Source: an uncultured Erysipelotrichaceae bacterium
GTDB taxonomy: Bacteria > Bacillota_I > Bacilli_A > Erysipelotrichales > Coprobacillaceae
DNA length: 51,307 bases
NCBI GenBank assembly: GCA_910588075.1
Contig: CAJUOS010000010.1
Location: 1-51,307, forward strand
Reading direction: 5' to 3'
In this document: positions 18,626 to 27,350 of the stretch, in pieces
Layout of the letters: each line of letters begins with the position of its first letter
How positions within the stretch are numbered: position 1 is the first letter of the stretch
Translations under genes and position numbers: made by a program
The notes under the pieces: model-generated
What the model was told of the DNA's origin: nothing
Databases searched by the model: none
What the model saw: the letters and a program-made list of their open reading frames with translations, nothing else

Positions 18626-19084
18626 TTATCTTTCTATATGCAAATGATTAAGAATTTCTTTTTGTAAAGAAAACATTTCTTTTTCATCATCCTCATTCAT
18701 ATGATCATATCCCAAAAGATGTAATAAACCATGTGTAAATAAAAAGCACATTTCACGTTTCAATGAGTGTCCATATTCCTGTGCTTGAATTCTAGCATGG
18801 TCAACAGATATAAAAATATCTCCTATACTTCTAGGCATTCCCTCAATATAAAACTGTTCATTATCTTCTAAAGCAAAACTAATAACATCTGTTGATTGAT
18901 CTATATGACGATACTCTTTATTTATCTGATGAATATCTTCATCATCAACAAGAATACAAGACATTTCAATATCATCTTCAATCTTTAAATAATCTAAAGT
19001 TGTTTTAATGATTTCTATAAATTGCTTTTCATAATCTATTTCACACAAATTCTTTTCATCTTCATATACAAAATCAATAATCAT
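18626..19084 (-). CDS. ybeY: Endoribonuclease YbeY (rRNA maturation factor)
   Basis: 152 residues with the zinc-binding H-x3-H-x5-H signature in FTHGLLHLLGYDHMNEDD (about 114-131) and the preceding DVISFALED and GDIFIS elements. It is a single-strand-specific metallo-endoribonuclease acting in 16S rRNA 3' processing and 70S quality control. It heads the ybeY-era-recO unit. Start has AAAGGGTGG upstream. Confidence 0.96.
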   Translation of the reverse strand: MIIDFVYEDEKNLCEIDYEKQFIEIIKTTLDYLKIEDDIEMSCILVDDEDIHQINKEYRHIDQSTDVISFALEDNEQFYIEGMPRSIGDIFISVDHARIQAQEYGHSLKREMCFLFTHGLLHLLGYDHMNEDDEKEMFSLQKEILNHLHIER

Positions 19085-19168
19085 ATAACCACCCTTTTAC
19101 TTTTTATCATATTCATGATTATAACATATTCATTTCATTTCTTCACTATTTTATATAACTCTCTTCCA

Positions 19169-19690
19169 TTATTCAGATAGAGTTAATTCATTTTGAGATT
19201 CAATAGAGGACATTCCTATCATACCCCTTGTTCTTGAAATCGAATGATCATATATTGAATATTTATTTCCTCTATCATCATAAACATCTACTATAACTTT
19301 TATAAGTTGATTATTTCCAATATGAGCAATATCAATAGGAATTTCTGCTTGATACATTTTTTCTTTAAATTGATTAACAAGCAATCCTTTTTTTATCTCT
19401 TTATCTTTATAAAATATATGATAATCTATTTTTTGAATATATAAATCATTATCAATAATAGTTATTTCTTCATGATTTATCGCTTTTTCTTGATTAATCT
19501 GTAATAATTCATTTAAACTCACATGAAATATTTCAGATAATTTTATAATACGTTCAATATCTTGAACACTTAAATCTGTTTCCCATTTTGATATTGTTTG
19601 TCTTGATACATTCATTTGTTCAGCTAAACTTTCTTGTGAATAATGATGCAACTTTCTTAACTCAGCAATTTTCTTCCCTAATATCGTCAC
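19169..19690 (-). CDS. XRE-family transcriptional regulator
   Basis: 173 residues. N-terminal Cro/CI helix-turn-helix (ELRKLHHYSQESLAEQMNVS, then RQTISKWET, about 10-40) followed by a beta-rich C-terminal domain (about 75-165) of unknown ligand. The start is a GTG whose nearest ribosome-like sequence (AAGAGG) is only about 1 nt away, which is unusually tight, but the N-terminus aligns as expected for the family. It sits 84 nt downstream of the C39 exporter gene and may control it; the gap carries the inverted repeat at 19752-19768. Confidence 0.88.
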   Translation of the reverse strand: MTILGKKIAELRKLHHYSQESLAEQMNVSRQTISKWETDLSVQDIERIIKLSEIFHVSLNELLQINQEKAINHEEITIIDNDLYIQKIDYHIFYKDKEIKKGLLVNQFKEKMYQAEIPIDIAHIGNNQLIKVIVDVYDDRGNKYSIYDHSISRTRGMIGMSSIESQNELTLSE

Positions 19691-19751
19691 ACCTCTTAAT
19701 AACAGTTTCCCAAACTATCAACAAATTAGCTATCTCTTACAATTAATATTT

Positions 19752-19768
19752 TGCTCTTAATAAGAGCA
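19752..19768. promoter_or_regulatory. Perfect inverted repeat between exporter and XRE genes
   Basis: TGCTCTTA-A-TAAGAGCA, arms of 8 with one central base. On the minus strand it is followed by AAAATATT, not a U-run, so an operator for the adjacent XRE protein is at least as likely as a terminator. Confidence 0.4.
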
Positions 19769-19774
19769 TTTCCA

Positions 19775-21787
19775 TTAAGTCTTATCCATTGATAAACAAT
19801 CCCAACCTTTTCTTACTGTTCTTGTTTGATGATTTACTACAATATATATTCTCTTATCATCATGTTGAAATAAATAACGTTGAACAACTGCTGAAAGTTT
19901 AGCATCCATGTGTGAAAATGCTTCATCTAATATACATACATCATAATCTTGACATAACATTCGTATAATAGCCACAACTTGTCTTTGTCCTAAAGACAAT
20001 GGACTTCCATCTTCATCTAATATCATATGAAACATATGAACCAATTCTTCTTGATGAAATATCTTTAAAAATTCTTGCACTTTCAATTCATCATCACACA
20101 AAAAATTATCAAATAAACTTAAATGCAAAAATGTTGGAGTCTGACATACATAACCAATATGCTGATATAATGATTCCAATGAAAGATTTCTTAACTCCTG
20201 ATCATTTATATAAATATCTCCTTTATAAGTCATATCATATCCCATAAATAATTTTAATAAAGTAGACTTTCCACTTCCTGTCTTCCCTTTTAATAGCAAA
20301 TTTTTTTCAATTTTATAATCAATATGTTCAAATAAAGGTAATTGATACCCATATGAATAACCAACATTATCTAATCTAATACTTGTAATTCTTTCAGAAA
20401 TTTTTTCTTTTTCCTCTTCTTGAACTTCAAATGATTTATATTTTTCATAAATAAGACTTGTTTGTTTAAATTCAGAAAAAACCTCTATCAAATGAAATAA
20501 TGGATCAATACAATATGACATCAACATATAAAACATTAAAACTTGTCCTAAAGATAATATTTTCTTTTGAAAATAATAAAACCCTAAAATCATAATAACA
20601 ATATAAAATATATAAATAATATACTGAAGAAGATGTTGAAAATAATTCATATATAAAGATTGTTTTTCTTTTGTTAGTGCTTCATCTAAAAAAATATGAT
20701 AACTTCTTTCTCTTGTCGATTGGATTAAAGAATATCTGCGAATCAAAAAATGATTTTCTATAAGTTCTAAAAGATGATGTTGATATTTAAAATGTGCTTC
20801 TAAATATGTTTTATGAATATCTTGGATTTTTTGTAAATAATGATAACTTAAAAATGAAATAATAATAAGCATAACACATACACATAAAGCCATAATTGAA
20901 TGGAGATAAAACATACCTATAATAAAGACAATAAACATAAAACCATCTAAAAAAATTCTACTAAAATATTCAATACTCATTTCACTTAATTGATAAAAAG
21001 TTGAGATTTGACTTTGAATTTGTCCTTTATCTTGATAAAAAAATGAATAAGGTAATGAAAACAGATTCATAGATATTTGAAATACACAGTCTTCATCAAT
21101 AGCTCTTGTAAGACGTATAACTTCTTTATTTTTAAATTGATTGACTGTGATTTTAATCATTTCAATTATGCCATATGTTAATGCTAAAACAACCATATAG
21201 AAAAAATGTGTTTTTTGATGAATATCATCAATTAATATTTGATAAAAATAACTACTCATATAACTCAAACATGAAATCCAAATTCCTTTGTAAATTAATT
21301 TCATTATATATTGACGATATGCTTCAAAAATAGATACTAAAAAAGAATAATAAGATTTATAGTGAATATCAGGAACTCTACCAACATGTGTTATAGCAAT
21401 CATGCGCTGTGCATAATATTGTTTAATATCTTCTTGATATAAAGATATTAAACCTTTTGCAGGATCTCCTATAATATATTCATCTTCTTTTATTTCATAA
21501 AGAATAACATAATGCCCTATATTGTCATAAACCATATAAAGAATACAAGGTAATCGAACTTGTTCTTGGATATCTTTTAATGAGGCTTCATAAGCCTTAG
21601 ATTCTATTTGGTACTGTTTTAAACATTCTACAAGTCCTTTAATAGTGATGCCATTTTGATTCATCCTTGTTTTTTCTTTGATTTTTTGAATGTCTTCATT
21701 ATAACCATAATATTTTAATATCATCAAAATACAATAAGCACCACATGACATCTCTTCATCTTGAATATATATTGGATATTTCTGCAT
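19775..21787 (-). CDS. Peptidase C39-containing ABC exporter (bacteriocin/peptide transporter)
   Basis: 670 residues in three parts. C39 peptidase (about 1-135): Gln9 and Cys15 in IQDEEMSCGAYC, His in NIGHYVILYE, Asp in IIGDPAKG. Transmembrane domain (about 160-440). ATPase (about 465-670): Walker A LKGKTGSGKSTLL, signature LSLGQRQ, Walker B VCILDEAFSHMD. Such exporters cut double-glycine leaders and secrete the peptide. No leader-peptide gene is visible next to it, so the substrate is unknown or encoded elsewhere. The ribosome site lies in the 3' arm of the upstream hairpin. Confidence 0.92.
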   Translation of the reverse strand: MQKYPIYIQDEEMSCGAYCILMILKYYGYNEDIQKIKEKTRMNQNGITIKGLVECLKQYQIESKAYEASLKDIQEQVRLPCILYMVYDNIGHYVILYEIKEDEYIIGDPAKGLISLYQEDIKQYYAQRMIAITHVGRVPDIHYKSYYSFLVSIFEAYRQYIMKLIYKGIWISCLSYMSSYFYQILIDDIHQKTHFFYMVVLALTYGIIEMIKITVNQFKNKEVIRLTRAIDEDCVFQISMNLFSLPYSFFYQDKGQIQSQISTFYQLSEMSIEYFSRIFLDGFMFIVFIIGMFYLHSIMALCVCVMLIIISFLSYHYLQKIQDIHKTYLEAHFKYQHHLLELIENHFLIRRYSLIQSTRERSYHIFLDEALTKEKQSLYMNYFQHLLQYIIYIFYIVIMILGFYYFQKKILSLGQVLMFYMLMSYCIDPLFHLIEVFSEFKQTSLIYEKYKSFEVQEEEKEKISERITSIRLDNVGYSYGYQLPLFEHIDYKIEKNLLLKGKTGSGKSTLLKLFMGYDMTYKGDIYINDQELRNLSLESLYQHIGYVCQTPTFLHLSLFDNFLCDDELKVQEFLKIFHQEELVHMFHMILDEDGSPLSLGQRQVVAIIRMLCQDYDVCILDEAFSHMDAKLSAVVQRYLFQHDDKRIYIVVNHQTRTVRKGWDCLSMDKT

Positions 21788-21827
21788 ATAAAAACCCCCT
21801 TACTTCTATATACGAAGAAATAAGGGG
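21788..21827 (-). terminator. Terminator after the dap operon whose 3' arm holds the next gene's ribosome site
   Basis: On the minus strand CCCCTTA...CTTC pairs with GAAG-TAAGGGG (11 bp with a 3-nt bulge), followed by GTTTTTAT. The same TAAGGGGG is the Shine-Dalgarno of the C39 exporter, 7 nt before its ATG. Confidence 0.75.
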
Positions 21828-21837
21828 ATTTTCTTTT

Positions 21838-23022
21838 TTATTTTAAATCGTTTAAAATATTTCTTAATTTTTTAATATATTCATCAACATGTTGTAATTC
21901 AATAATAAATGGTGGTAACATTCTTAAAACATCATTCCCAGCTGTTACAACAATAACACCATCTGCTAACAATCTTTTAACAATTGGCTTAACATCTTGT
22001 TTAAAAACTAACCCTTGCATCAATCCTAAGCCCCTTCTTGCTTCAACAATATCAAATTCTTCTACAATATCATCTAATTGTTCTATTAAATATTGTGAAA
22101 TCTCTTGAACATGTTGTAATATATTTTCTTTTTCAATCAGTTCAAAAACTGATTGAACAGCAGTACATACAAAAGGATTTCCTCCATATGTACTTCCATG
22201 ATCTCCAGGTTGCATAGCTTGTGCATATTTTTTATTAGCAACAAAAGCTCCTACTGGTACTCCTGCACCAAGACCTTTAGCTAAACAAACAATATCTGGT
22301 AAAATACCATATTGAAAATATGTCATAATTGTTCCTGTACGTCCCATTCCACATTGAACTTCATCTAAAATAAGACAAATATCATATTCATCACATAATC
22401 TTCTTAATTCTTTTAAAAAGGATTGTTCACATGGATTGACTCCTCCTTCACCTTGAATAGGTTCTACAATAATGGCTGATGTTTTCTCATTAATTAATTT
22501 TTTAACACTTTCAATATCATTTAAAGTTGCATATTGAATTCCTGTCATCAAAGGACCAAATGCTTCTTGATAATGAGAATTTCCAGTTAATCTAACTGAA
22601 CCTGTTGTACGACCATGAAATGAATGATCAAATGAAATCATTTCACTATCTGCTTTACCATTTTTCATATAATAATATTTTCTAGCTAATTTTAATGCTC
22701 CTTCAGTTGCTTCTGCACCTGAATTACAAAAAAATACAGCATCTAATTGAGTTGCTTTTTTGACTGCTTCAGCTGCTTCAATAGAAGTAGGTGTATAAAA
22801 ATAGTTAGAAACATGCATTAATGTTTCTAATTGTTTTTTTAGTACCTCAACATATGGATAATATCCATGACCAAAAGAATTAACACCTATTCCTGAATAA
22901 AAATCTAAATATTTATTTCCATGAATATCATAAAGATAAACACCATCACCTTTTTCTAAAACAATGTCATATCTTCCATAAGCTTTTAAAAAAGCCTCTT
23001 CCCCTCGCTTGTATTCATTCAT
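21838..23022 (-). CDS. Class III PLP aminotransferase, probably N-acetyl-LL-diaminopimelate aminotransferase
   Basis: 394 residues of the ArgD/AstC/GabT family: FCNSGAEATEGALKLARKYY near 96, SFDHSFHGRTTGSVRLTGN near 128, ILDEVQCGMGRTG near 219, and the PLP lysine in CLAKGLGAGVPVGAF near 248. ArgD-like enzymes act on acetylornithine or N-acyl-diaminopimelate precursors. Here it lies 14 nt after the deacetylase in a dapF-dapH-dapL series, which argues for the N-acetyl-2-amino-6-oxopimelate step. It might also serve arginine synthesis; no arg genes are visible. Confidence 0.85.
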   Translation of the reverse strand: MNEYKRGEEAFLKAYGRYDIVLEKGDGVYLYDIHGNKYLDFYSGIGVNSFGHGYYPYVEVLKKQLETLMHVSNYFYTPTSIEAAEAVKKATQLDAVFFCNSGAEATEGALKLARKYYYMKNGKADSEMISFDHSFHGRTTGSVRLTGNSHYQEAFGPLMTGIQYATLNDIESVKKLINEKTSAIIVEPIQGEGGVNPCEQSFLKELRRLCDEYDICLILDEVQCGMGRTGTIMTYFQYGILPDIVCLAKGLGAGVPVGAFVANKKYAQAMQPGDHGSTYGGNPFVCTAVQSVFELIEKENILQHVQEISQYLIEQLDDIVEEFDIVEARRGLGLMQGLVFKQDVKPIVKRLLADGVIVVTAGNDVLRMLPPFIIELQHVDEYIKKLRNILNDLK

Positions 23023-23036
23023 TTTTTTATTCCTCC

Positions 23037-24155
23037 CTATATATGTAAAGCTAATTCTAAATAAAGATGAACAGCTTTGTTTAAAATATCTTCATTAAAA
23101 TTAAATGTTTCAGTATGTAAACCACTGTTATATTTTTCACTTTTTGTTCCTAGAAAAAAGAAAATTCCTGGAATAGCTTTTTGATAATATGAAAAATCTT
23201 CTGCTAACATCAATGGCTCACTTAGCTCAATATAATCATCTTTTACACAAGTTTTAAACTTTTGATAAAGTTCTCTATGATTAAAAACAGGTGGATAAAG
23301 TGGCGGACAACTCCATTCTATATGACAACCATATGATACTTCTAATCCTTTATGAATATGTTCAATAGCATTATTCAAAGTTTTAAATATTTCTTCACTA
23401 TAACAACGAATTGTTCCATGTAGTTCCACAGAACTTGCTATGCTATTTCTAGCTGTACCACCGTTTATTTTCCCAATATTAATGACAACTGGTTCAAATG
23501 GCGTTATCTGTCTAGCTACTAATGATTGATATCTTTGAATCGCTTCACTTGCAATCACAATACTATCTATTCCCTTTTGTGGTAATCCAGCATGCGACGC
23601 TTGACCAACAATTTTAACATCTAATTCACCACACATTGCCATTAAAGCACCTGCTTTACAAGCTATCTTTCCTTCATCTATAAGTGGCATCAAATGCATT
23701 CCAAAAATTGCTTTCACATGATATTTTTCTAAAATACCTGTTTCTACAATATATTTTGCTGCTCCTGGTGATTCTTCAGCAGGTTGAAAAATTAATAAAA
23801 TATTATGTGGGTAAATATCTTTTGAATCTTTCAACTTTTTTGCAAGTCCTAATAATGCACTTATATGTCCATCATGTCCACAAGCATGCATCATACCTGA
23901 ATGCTTAGAAATATAATCTATATTATTTTTTTCATGCATTTCTAAAGCATCAATATCACTACGAAAAGCAATTGTATCTTTTTGATGATTATCAATATAA
24001 ACAAGTGTTCCTGTTTCAATAATACTTTCCCATTGATAACCTAAATCTTCTAAAACTTGCCTAATATATTTTGCTGTCTTTTTTTCTTTTAATCCTATTT
24101 CTGGAATCTGGTGTAAATCTCTACGCCACTTTTTTAATTCTTCCACTTTCTTCAC
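23037..24155 (-). CDS. dapL: N-acetyldiaminopimelate deacetylase (M20 family)
   Basis: 372 residues of the M20D amidohydrolase family: RRDLHQIPEIGLKE at the N-terminus, metal ligands in HACGHDGHISALLGLA (about 91-106), PAEESPGAAKYIVETG (about 130) and the late His of SGLHTETFNFNEDI. It removes acetate from N-acetyl-LL-2,6-diaminopimelate, giving LL-DAP for DapF. Substrate assignment rests on the operon (dapH directly upstream with no gap, aminotransferase downstream); by sequence alone, a general aminoacylase is possible. Confidence 0.88.
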   Translation of the reverse strand: MKKVEELKKWRRDLHQIPEIGLKEKKTAKYIRQVLEDLGYQWESIIETGTLVYIDNHQKDTIAFRSDIDALEMHEKNNIDYISKHSGMMHACGHDGHISALLGLAKKLKDSKDIYPHNILLIFQPAEESPGAAKYIVETGILEKYHVKAIFGMHLMPLIDEGKIACKAGALMAMCGELDVKIVGQASHAGLPQKGIDSIVIASEAIQRYQSLVARQITPFEPVVINIGKINGGTARNSIASSVELHGTIRCYSEEIFKTLNNAIEHIHKGLEVSYGCHIEWSCPPLYPPVFNHRELYQKFKTCVKDDYIELSEPLMLAEDFSYYQKAIPGIFFFLGTKSEKYNSGLHTETFNFNEDILNKAVHLYLELALHI

Positions 24156-24860
24156 CTATATTTTTCTTAAGTCATCCATCAACTTTGTTTTTTCTTTTGT
24201 CTTTTCTGATTTTTCTTCTCTAATGATTTTCGCAGGATTTCCAGCTACAACAGCCCCAGCAGGGACGTCATTCAATACAATACTACCTGCCCCTATAACG
24301 GCTCCTTTCCCAATATGAACACCTTCAACAACAACTGCATTAGCCCCAATCAGAACATCATCTTCTAACACAACAGGCTTAGCACTTGGTGGTTCTATCA
24401 CTCCTGCCAATACAGCACCAGCTCCTACATGACAATGCTTTCCAACTTCTGCACGTCCACCTAAAACAGCACCCATATCAATCATAGAGCCTTCTCCTAT
24501 TTTTGCTCCGATATTAATAACTGCTCCCATCATAATCACAGCATTATCACCAATTGTTACATTTTCTCGAATAAAGCAACCTGGTTCAATACGAGCATTT
24601 ATGTTTCTTATATCTAACATTGGAATAGCACTATTACGACGATCATGTTCTAAATATAAATCCGTAATTTTCTCTTGATTTTCTTCAATATATTTTCTTA
24701 CCAGCTCTTGATCACCAATGAGTATTCTACTTGTATCTGTTCCAAACACCTTAAAATCTTGACAATCTGGTAAATCAAATCCATTAATATAAACTTTTAT
24801 AGGTGTTTGTTTTTTAGCATCTCTAATATATTGAATAATTTCTTCTGCTGTATTATACAT
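24156..24860 (-). CDS. dapH: Tetrahydrodipicolinate N-acetyltransferase DapH
   Basis: 234 residues from the ATG at 24860 (MYNTAEEIIQYIRDAKK); the frame opens at 24875, but AGGAGG lies inside that extension, 6 nt before the chosen ATG. DapH N-terminal domain, then a left-handed beta-helix of hexapeptide repeats (about 90-205: IGDNAVIMMGAVINIGAKIG). It acetylates tetrahydrodipicolinate using acetyl-CoA, the committed step of the acetylase lysine/DAP branch. The start overlaps the dapF stop by 8 nt. Confidence 0.95.
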   Translation of the reverse strand: MYNTAEEIIQYIRDAKKQTPIKVYINGFDLPDCQDFKVFGTDTSRILIGDQELVRKYIEENQEKITDLYLEHDRRNSAIPMLDIRNINARIEPGCFIRENVTIGDNAVIMMGAVINIGAKIGEGSMIDMGAVLGGRAEVGKHCHVGAGAVLAGVIEPPSAKPVVLEDDVLIGANAVVVEGVHIGKGAVIGAGSIVLNDVPAGAVVAGNPAKIIREEKSEKTKEKTKLMDDLRKI

Positions 24861-25695
24861 TATAATCCTCCTCATTTATTATTCCTTCAAAAGTTGTTCT
24901 TGCTGGACCAGTCATCCAAATTTTTCCATCTGAATATTCTATATCAAGAACACCTCCAAGAAGTTCAACTTGTACATGATTATCACATAAGCCATTCACA
25001 TAACTTGCATACATAACAGCACATGCTCCTGTTCCACATGCCATTGTTTCACCACTTCCTCGTTCCCAAACTCTCATTTTTAAATACTTTCTATGAACAA
25101 CTTCAACAAATTCAGTATTGACTGATTCTGGAAATAAAAGACTCTTTTCAAATGATGGTCCTATCTTTTCTATATCAAATTGAAGGTCATCTACATATGT
25201 AACAGTATGAGGATTTCCCATAGATACAGATGTTAAATAATAATGATTTTCTCCAATATTTACAATTTCATTAATCATTTGTTCTTTTTGAAAAAGACAA
25301 GGTATATCTTTTACTTGTAAAGATGGTTGACCCATATCAACTTTAACAGATGAAACAAGATGATTTTCAATATTTAACCAAACTTTTTTAACACCTGATA
25401 ATGTTTCAATTTCTAAATATGTAGAGTCTGTTAAATGATGATCATAAACAAACTTAGCAAAGCAACGAATACCATTACCACACATTTTTGCTTCACTGCC
25501 ATCAATATTAAACATTCGCATTTTAAAATCATATTCTTGTGAAGGCAAAATAACAATCATTCCATCACTTCCAATTCCAAAATGACGATCACTTATCTTT
25601 GAAATAAAAGTTTTATTCACAGGAATATCTTGATGTATTCCATCAAAATAAATATAATCATTGCCAATTCCTTCCATTTTTGTGAATTTCAACAT
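24853..25695 (-). CDS. dapF: Diaminopimelate epimerase DapF
   Basis: 280 residues. Both catalytic cysteines are present: Cys72 in AKMCGNGIRC and the partner in MACGTGACA near 222. Substrate-contact segments KMEGIGNDYIYFD and MGNPHTV are intact. It interconverts LL- and meso-diaminopimelate, the latter for peptidoglycan and lysine. It is first in the dapF-dapH-dapL-aminotransferase operon; GGGTGAGAG precedes the ATG. The presence of meso-DAP machinery suggests a DAP-type wall. Confidence 0.97.
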   Translation of the reverse strand: MLKFTKMEGIGNDYIYFDGIHQDIPVNKTFISKISDRHFGIGSDGMIVILPSQEYDFKMRMFNIDGSEAKMCGNGIRCFAKFVYDHHLTDSTYLEIETLSGVKKVWLNIENHLVSSVKVDMGQPSLQVKDIPCLFQKEQMINEIVNIGENHYYLTSVSMGNPHTVTYVDDLQFDIEKIGPSFEKSLLFPESVNTEFVEVVHRKYLKMRVWERGSGETMACGTGACAVMYASYVNGLCDNHVQVELLGGVLDIEYSDGKIWMTGPARTTFEGIINEEDYNV

Positions 25696-25791
25696 GCTCT
25701 CACCCCATCTTTATTTGTTATCTTACCATTTTTTTATCATCATGAAAAGACTTTTGTATCATTTCAGCATATAATATAGTGAGGTGACAAT

Positions 25792-25881
25792 ATGAAATAT
25801 ATGTTAAAACGTATTAATCAATTACTTTCTATTCTTTTTATCACTCTTATTTTTATGATTTTCTATTATCATCTTGTATAA
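25792..25881 (+). CDS. 29-residue predicted single-span membrane peptide
   Basis: A short frame reading MKYMLKRINQLLSILFITLI then FMIFYYHLV, preceded by GAGGTGAC 4 nt before the ATG and by TATAAT at 25770-25775. Positive N-terminus (K, K, R) followed by one hydrophobic helix. It lies divergent from dapF and is followed by a hairpin. It could be a small regulatory membrane peptide or a type I toxin-like peptide; neither is shown. No family recognised. Confidence 0.45.
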   Translation: MKYMLKRINQLLSILFITLIFMIFYYHLV

Positions 25882-25899
25882 AAGAAAATCTTTTTATAC
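25876..25899 (+). terminator. AT-rich hairpin at the end of the small membrane peptide gene
   Basis: GTATAAAA / TTTTATAC stem around GAAAATCT; it overlaps the stop codon of the 29-residue frame. With no G-C content, termination is uncertain. Confidence 0.35.
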
Positions 25900-26000
25900 A
25901 TAAAAGTTTTATATTACTTATTTCTAAATTTCATTCATGATAATTTTATAAATATTTATCATTTTCATAATTATTCCTCTTTCTATTGTTATATAAATTA

Positions 26001-26043
26001 AAAACTGTGAAGCCAAATGATATACTTTCAACTTACACAGTTT
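26001..26043 (+). terminator. Terminator-like inverted repeat
   Basis: AAACTGTG / CACAGTTT with a 26-nt loop, followed by ATTTCAACCTTTTTT. Nothing coding was found in 25900-26156 apart from this; it may end the transcript of the small peptide or be a mobile-element end. Confidence 0.35.
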
Positions 26044-26156
26044 ATTTCAACCTTTTTTATTTAAAACATTTTTAACTACATACAATTTCAACAACAACTT
26101 CATTCAATAAACTCAACGCTTTTTATTTATCAATAAAAATAAATCTCTATAATTAA

Positions 26157-26696
26157 TTAGTTTGTTTCATCATACAAATCAATCATTACTAAATAAGCTC
26201 TTTTTGCATTGTAGGAATCATTTATACTAAAATTTTTTAAATCATAGATACAAACCTCTCCATCATTAGACCATTCATAAATAGCTAAGTTTTGTAATTC
26301 TTTATTCTTTTCAATTTGACTTATATCTTTTTGATGAAAAAAAGAACCACTCTCTTTAAAAACTATTTTTTGTAATTGTTTCATATTTTCATCTAAATTA
26401 TCTTTATATGAAATCTGAAAATGATAATCATTTTCTTGAGATTGAGGAGTAACCAAAGTTAAAATAATTTTTTGAGTTTCACTTTCTAAAAATTCAGAAA
26501 TGATTTTATTCCATTTACCATTTAAGTATTCATAAATAACTATATTTATTTTCTCATTTTGAAAACAATGAATATCATACACTCTATCCATACTATTAGA
26601 TTCTTCTTGATTTAAAATAATAGTAGATTTTTGCACACTACAAGAACATAGAATAATAGAAAATACTAAACATAAAACACATATTAATTTTCTCAT
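26157..26696 (-). CDS. Lipoprotein of unknown function
   Basis: 179 residues. Lipoprotein signal peptide MRKLICVLCLVFSIILCSC with lipobox ILCSC. The mature part is beta-rich and acidic without a known motif. Its ATG overlaps (ATGA) the stop codon of a degraded transposase fragment just upstream, so that fragment may simply be debris brought next to it. There is no obvious promoter nearer than the relic. Function unknown; extracytoplasmic, membrane-anchored by prediction. Confidence 0.65.
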   Translation of the reverse strand: MRKLICVLCLVFSIILCSCSVQKSTIILNQEESNSMDRVYDIHCFQNEKINIVIYEYLNGKWNKIISEFLESETQKIILTLVTPQSQENDYHFQISYKDNLDENMKQLQKIVFKESGSFFHQKDISQIEKNKELQNLAIYEWSNDGEVCIYDLKNFSINDSYNAKRAYLVMIDLYDETN

Positions 26697-26912
26697 TTTC
26701 TTGAAACACCCCTTTCTCCAATTTTACATTCAATAACATAAGAAGTTTTTGTTTTTCCAACACCTTTTATAATATAGTAATCATGACAATTACAAACCAT
26801 TCAGCCATTTCATAGATAAAAAGAATTGAATACATTTCATAGGATTATTGGCATAGGTTTGAGAAAAGTGATAAAGAGAATATTTTTTAGGTTTTAAGAT
26901 TTTATTAGACAT
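26693..26912 (-). pseudogene. Relic of an IS1595/ISXO2-type transposase N-terminus
   Basis: Two short frames overlap by 11 nt: 26790-26912 (40 codons, ending FFLSMKWLNGL) and 26693-26800 (35 codons, MVCNCHDYYIIKGVG). Joined by a frameshift they read like the zinc-ribbon N-terminus of IS1595 transposases: a KYSLYHF start, the MKWLNGFVC-type motif and HDYYIIKG. The rest of the transposase (DDE core) is absent. Assignment is from memory of the family pattern and needs a search. Confidence 0.5.
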
Positions 26913-27078
26913 AAGAATACTTCCATTTGATTTCTAAAACAATTATAAATCAAATAGATAAATCATGATGTAAGGAAACAGAATTGAGCATCGTTTTATA
27001 GATGTTTAATTAAAGTATTCCTACAACCTGTGGATTATAGGTATTCAAAAAATATTTTATTTATAATATAATTAATTA

Positions 27079-27116
27079 GGAGACGTCAAATCATGTTAAC
27101 ATAATTTGGCATCTCC
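27079..27116. terminator. Hairpin at the end of cassette 1 leftward operon
   Basis: GGAGACGTCAAAT / ATTTGGCATCTCC, 13 bp with one mismatch and one G-U. A run of ten T residues follows on the plus strand; on the minus strand it immediately follows the stop of the 62-residue membrane protein. Confidence 0.6.
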
Positions 27117-27118
27117 AA

Positions 27119-27307
27119 TTATTTTTTTTTATATATTATATATGTGCAAACTCCTATTAGACCAGCAATTGTATATATACCAGAAATTACTGAATCAAAT
27201 TCTAGTTCATTAATGTTATAATAGATAACTAGAAATATATTATGAACTAAATAAACACTTATTGCTGTTAACATATATATACCAACTATTGTTATGAATT
27301 TCTTCAT
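27119..27307 (-). CDS. Small two-helix membrane protein, partner of the cassette 1 secreted protein
   Basis: 62 residues: helix 1 about 4-28 (FITIVGIYMLTAISVYLVHN), short polar loop with acidic residues (NELEFD), helix 2 about 40-58, then KKK. Strong AAGGAGG ribosome site. It follows the secreted-protein gene by 43 nt on the same strand. The same pairing occurs at 30923-31123. Small membrane proteins after secreted peptides can be immunity proteins; that role is only a hypothesis here. Confidence 0.7.
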   Translation of the reverse strand: MKKFITIVGIYMLTAISVYLVHNIFLVIYYNINELEFDSVISGIYTIAGLIGVCTYIIYKKK

Positions 27308-27350
27308 TTTTATTCCTCCTTAAAAACATCATTGATTGAGACGAAATAAT

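Noticed and set aside
19752..19768. Terminator of the C39 exporter gene
   Set aside because: The hairpin is perfect but is followed by AAAATATT rather than a U-run on the transcribed strand; listed as a possible operator.
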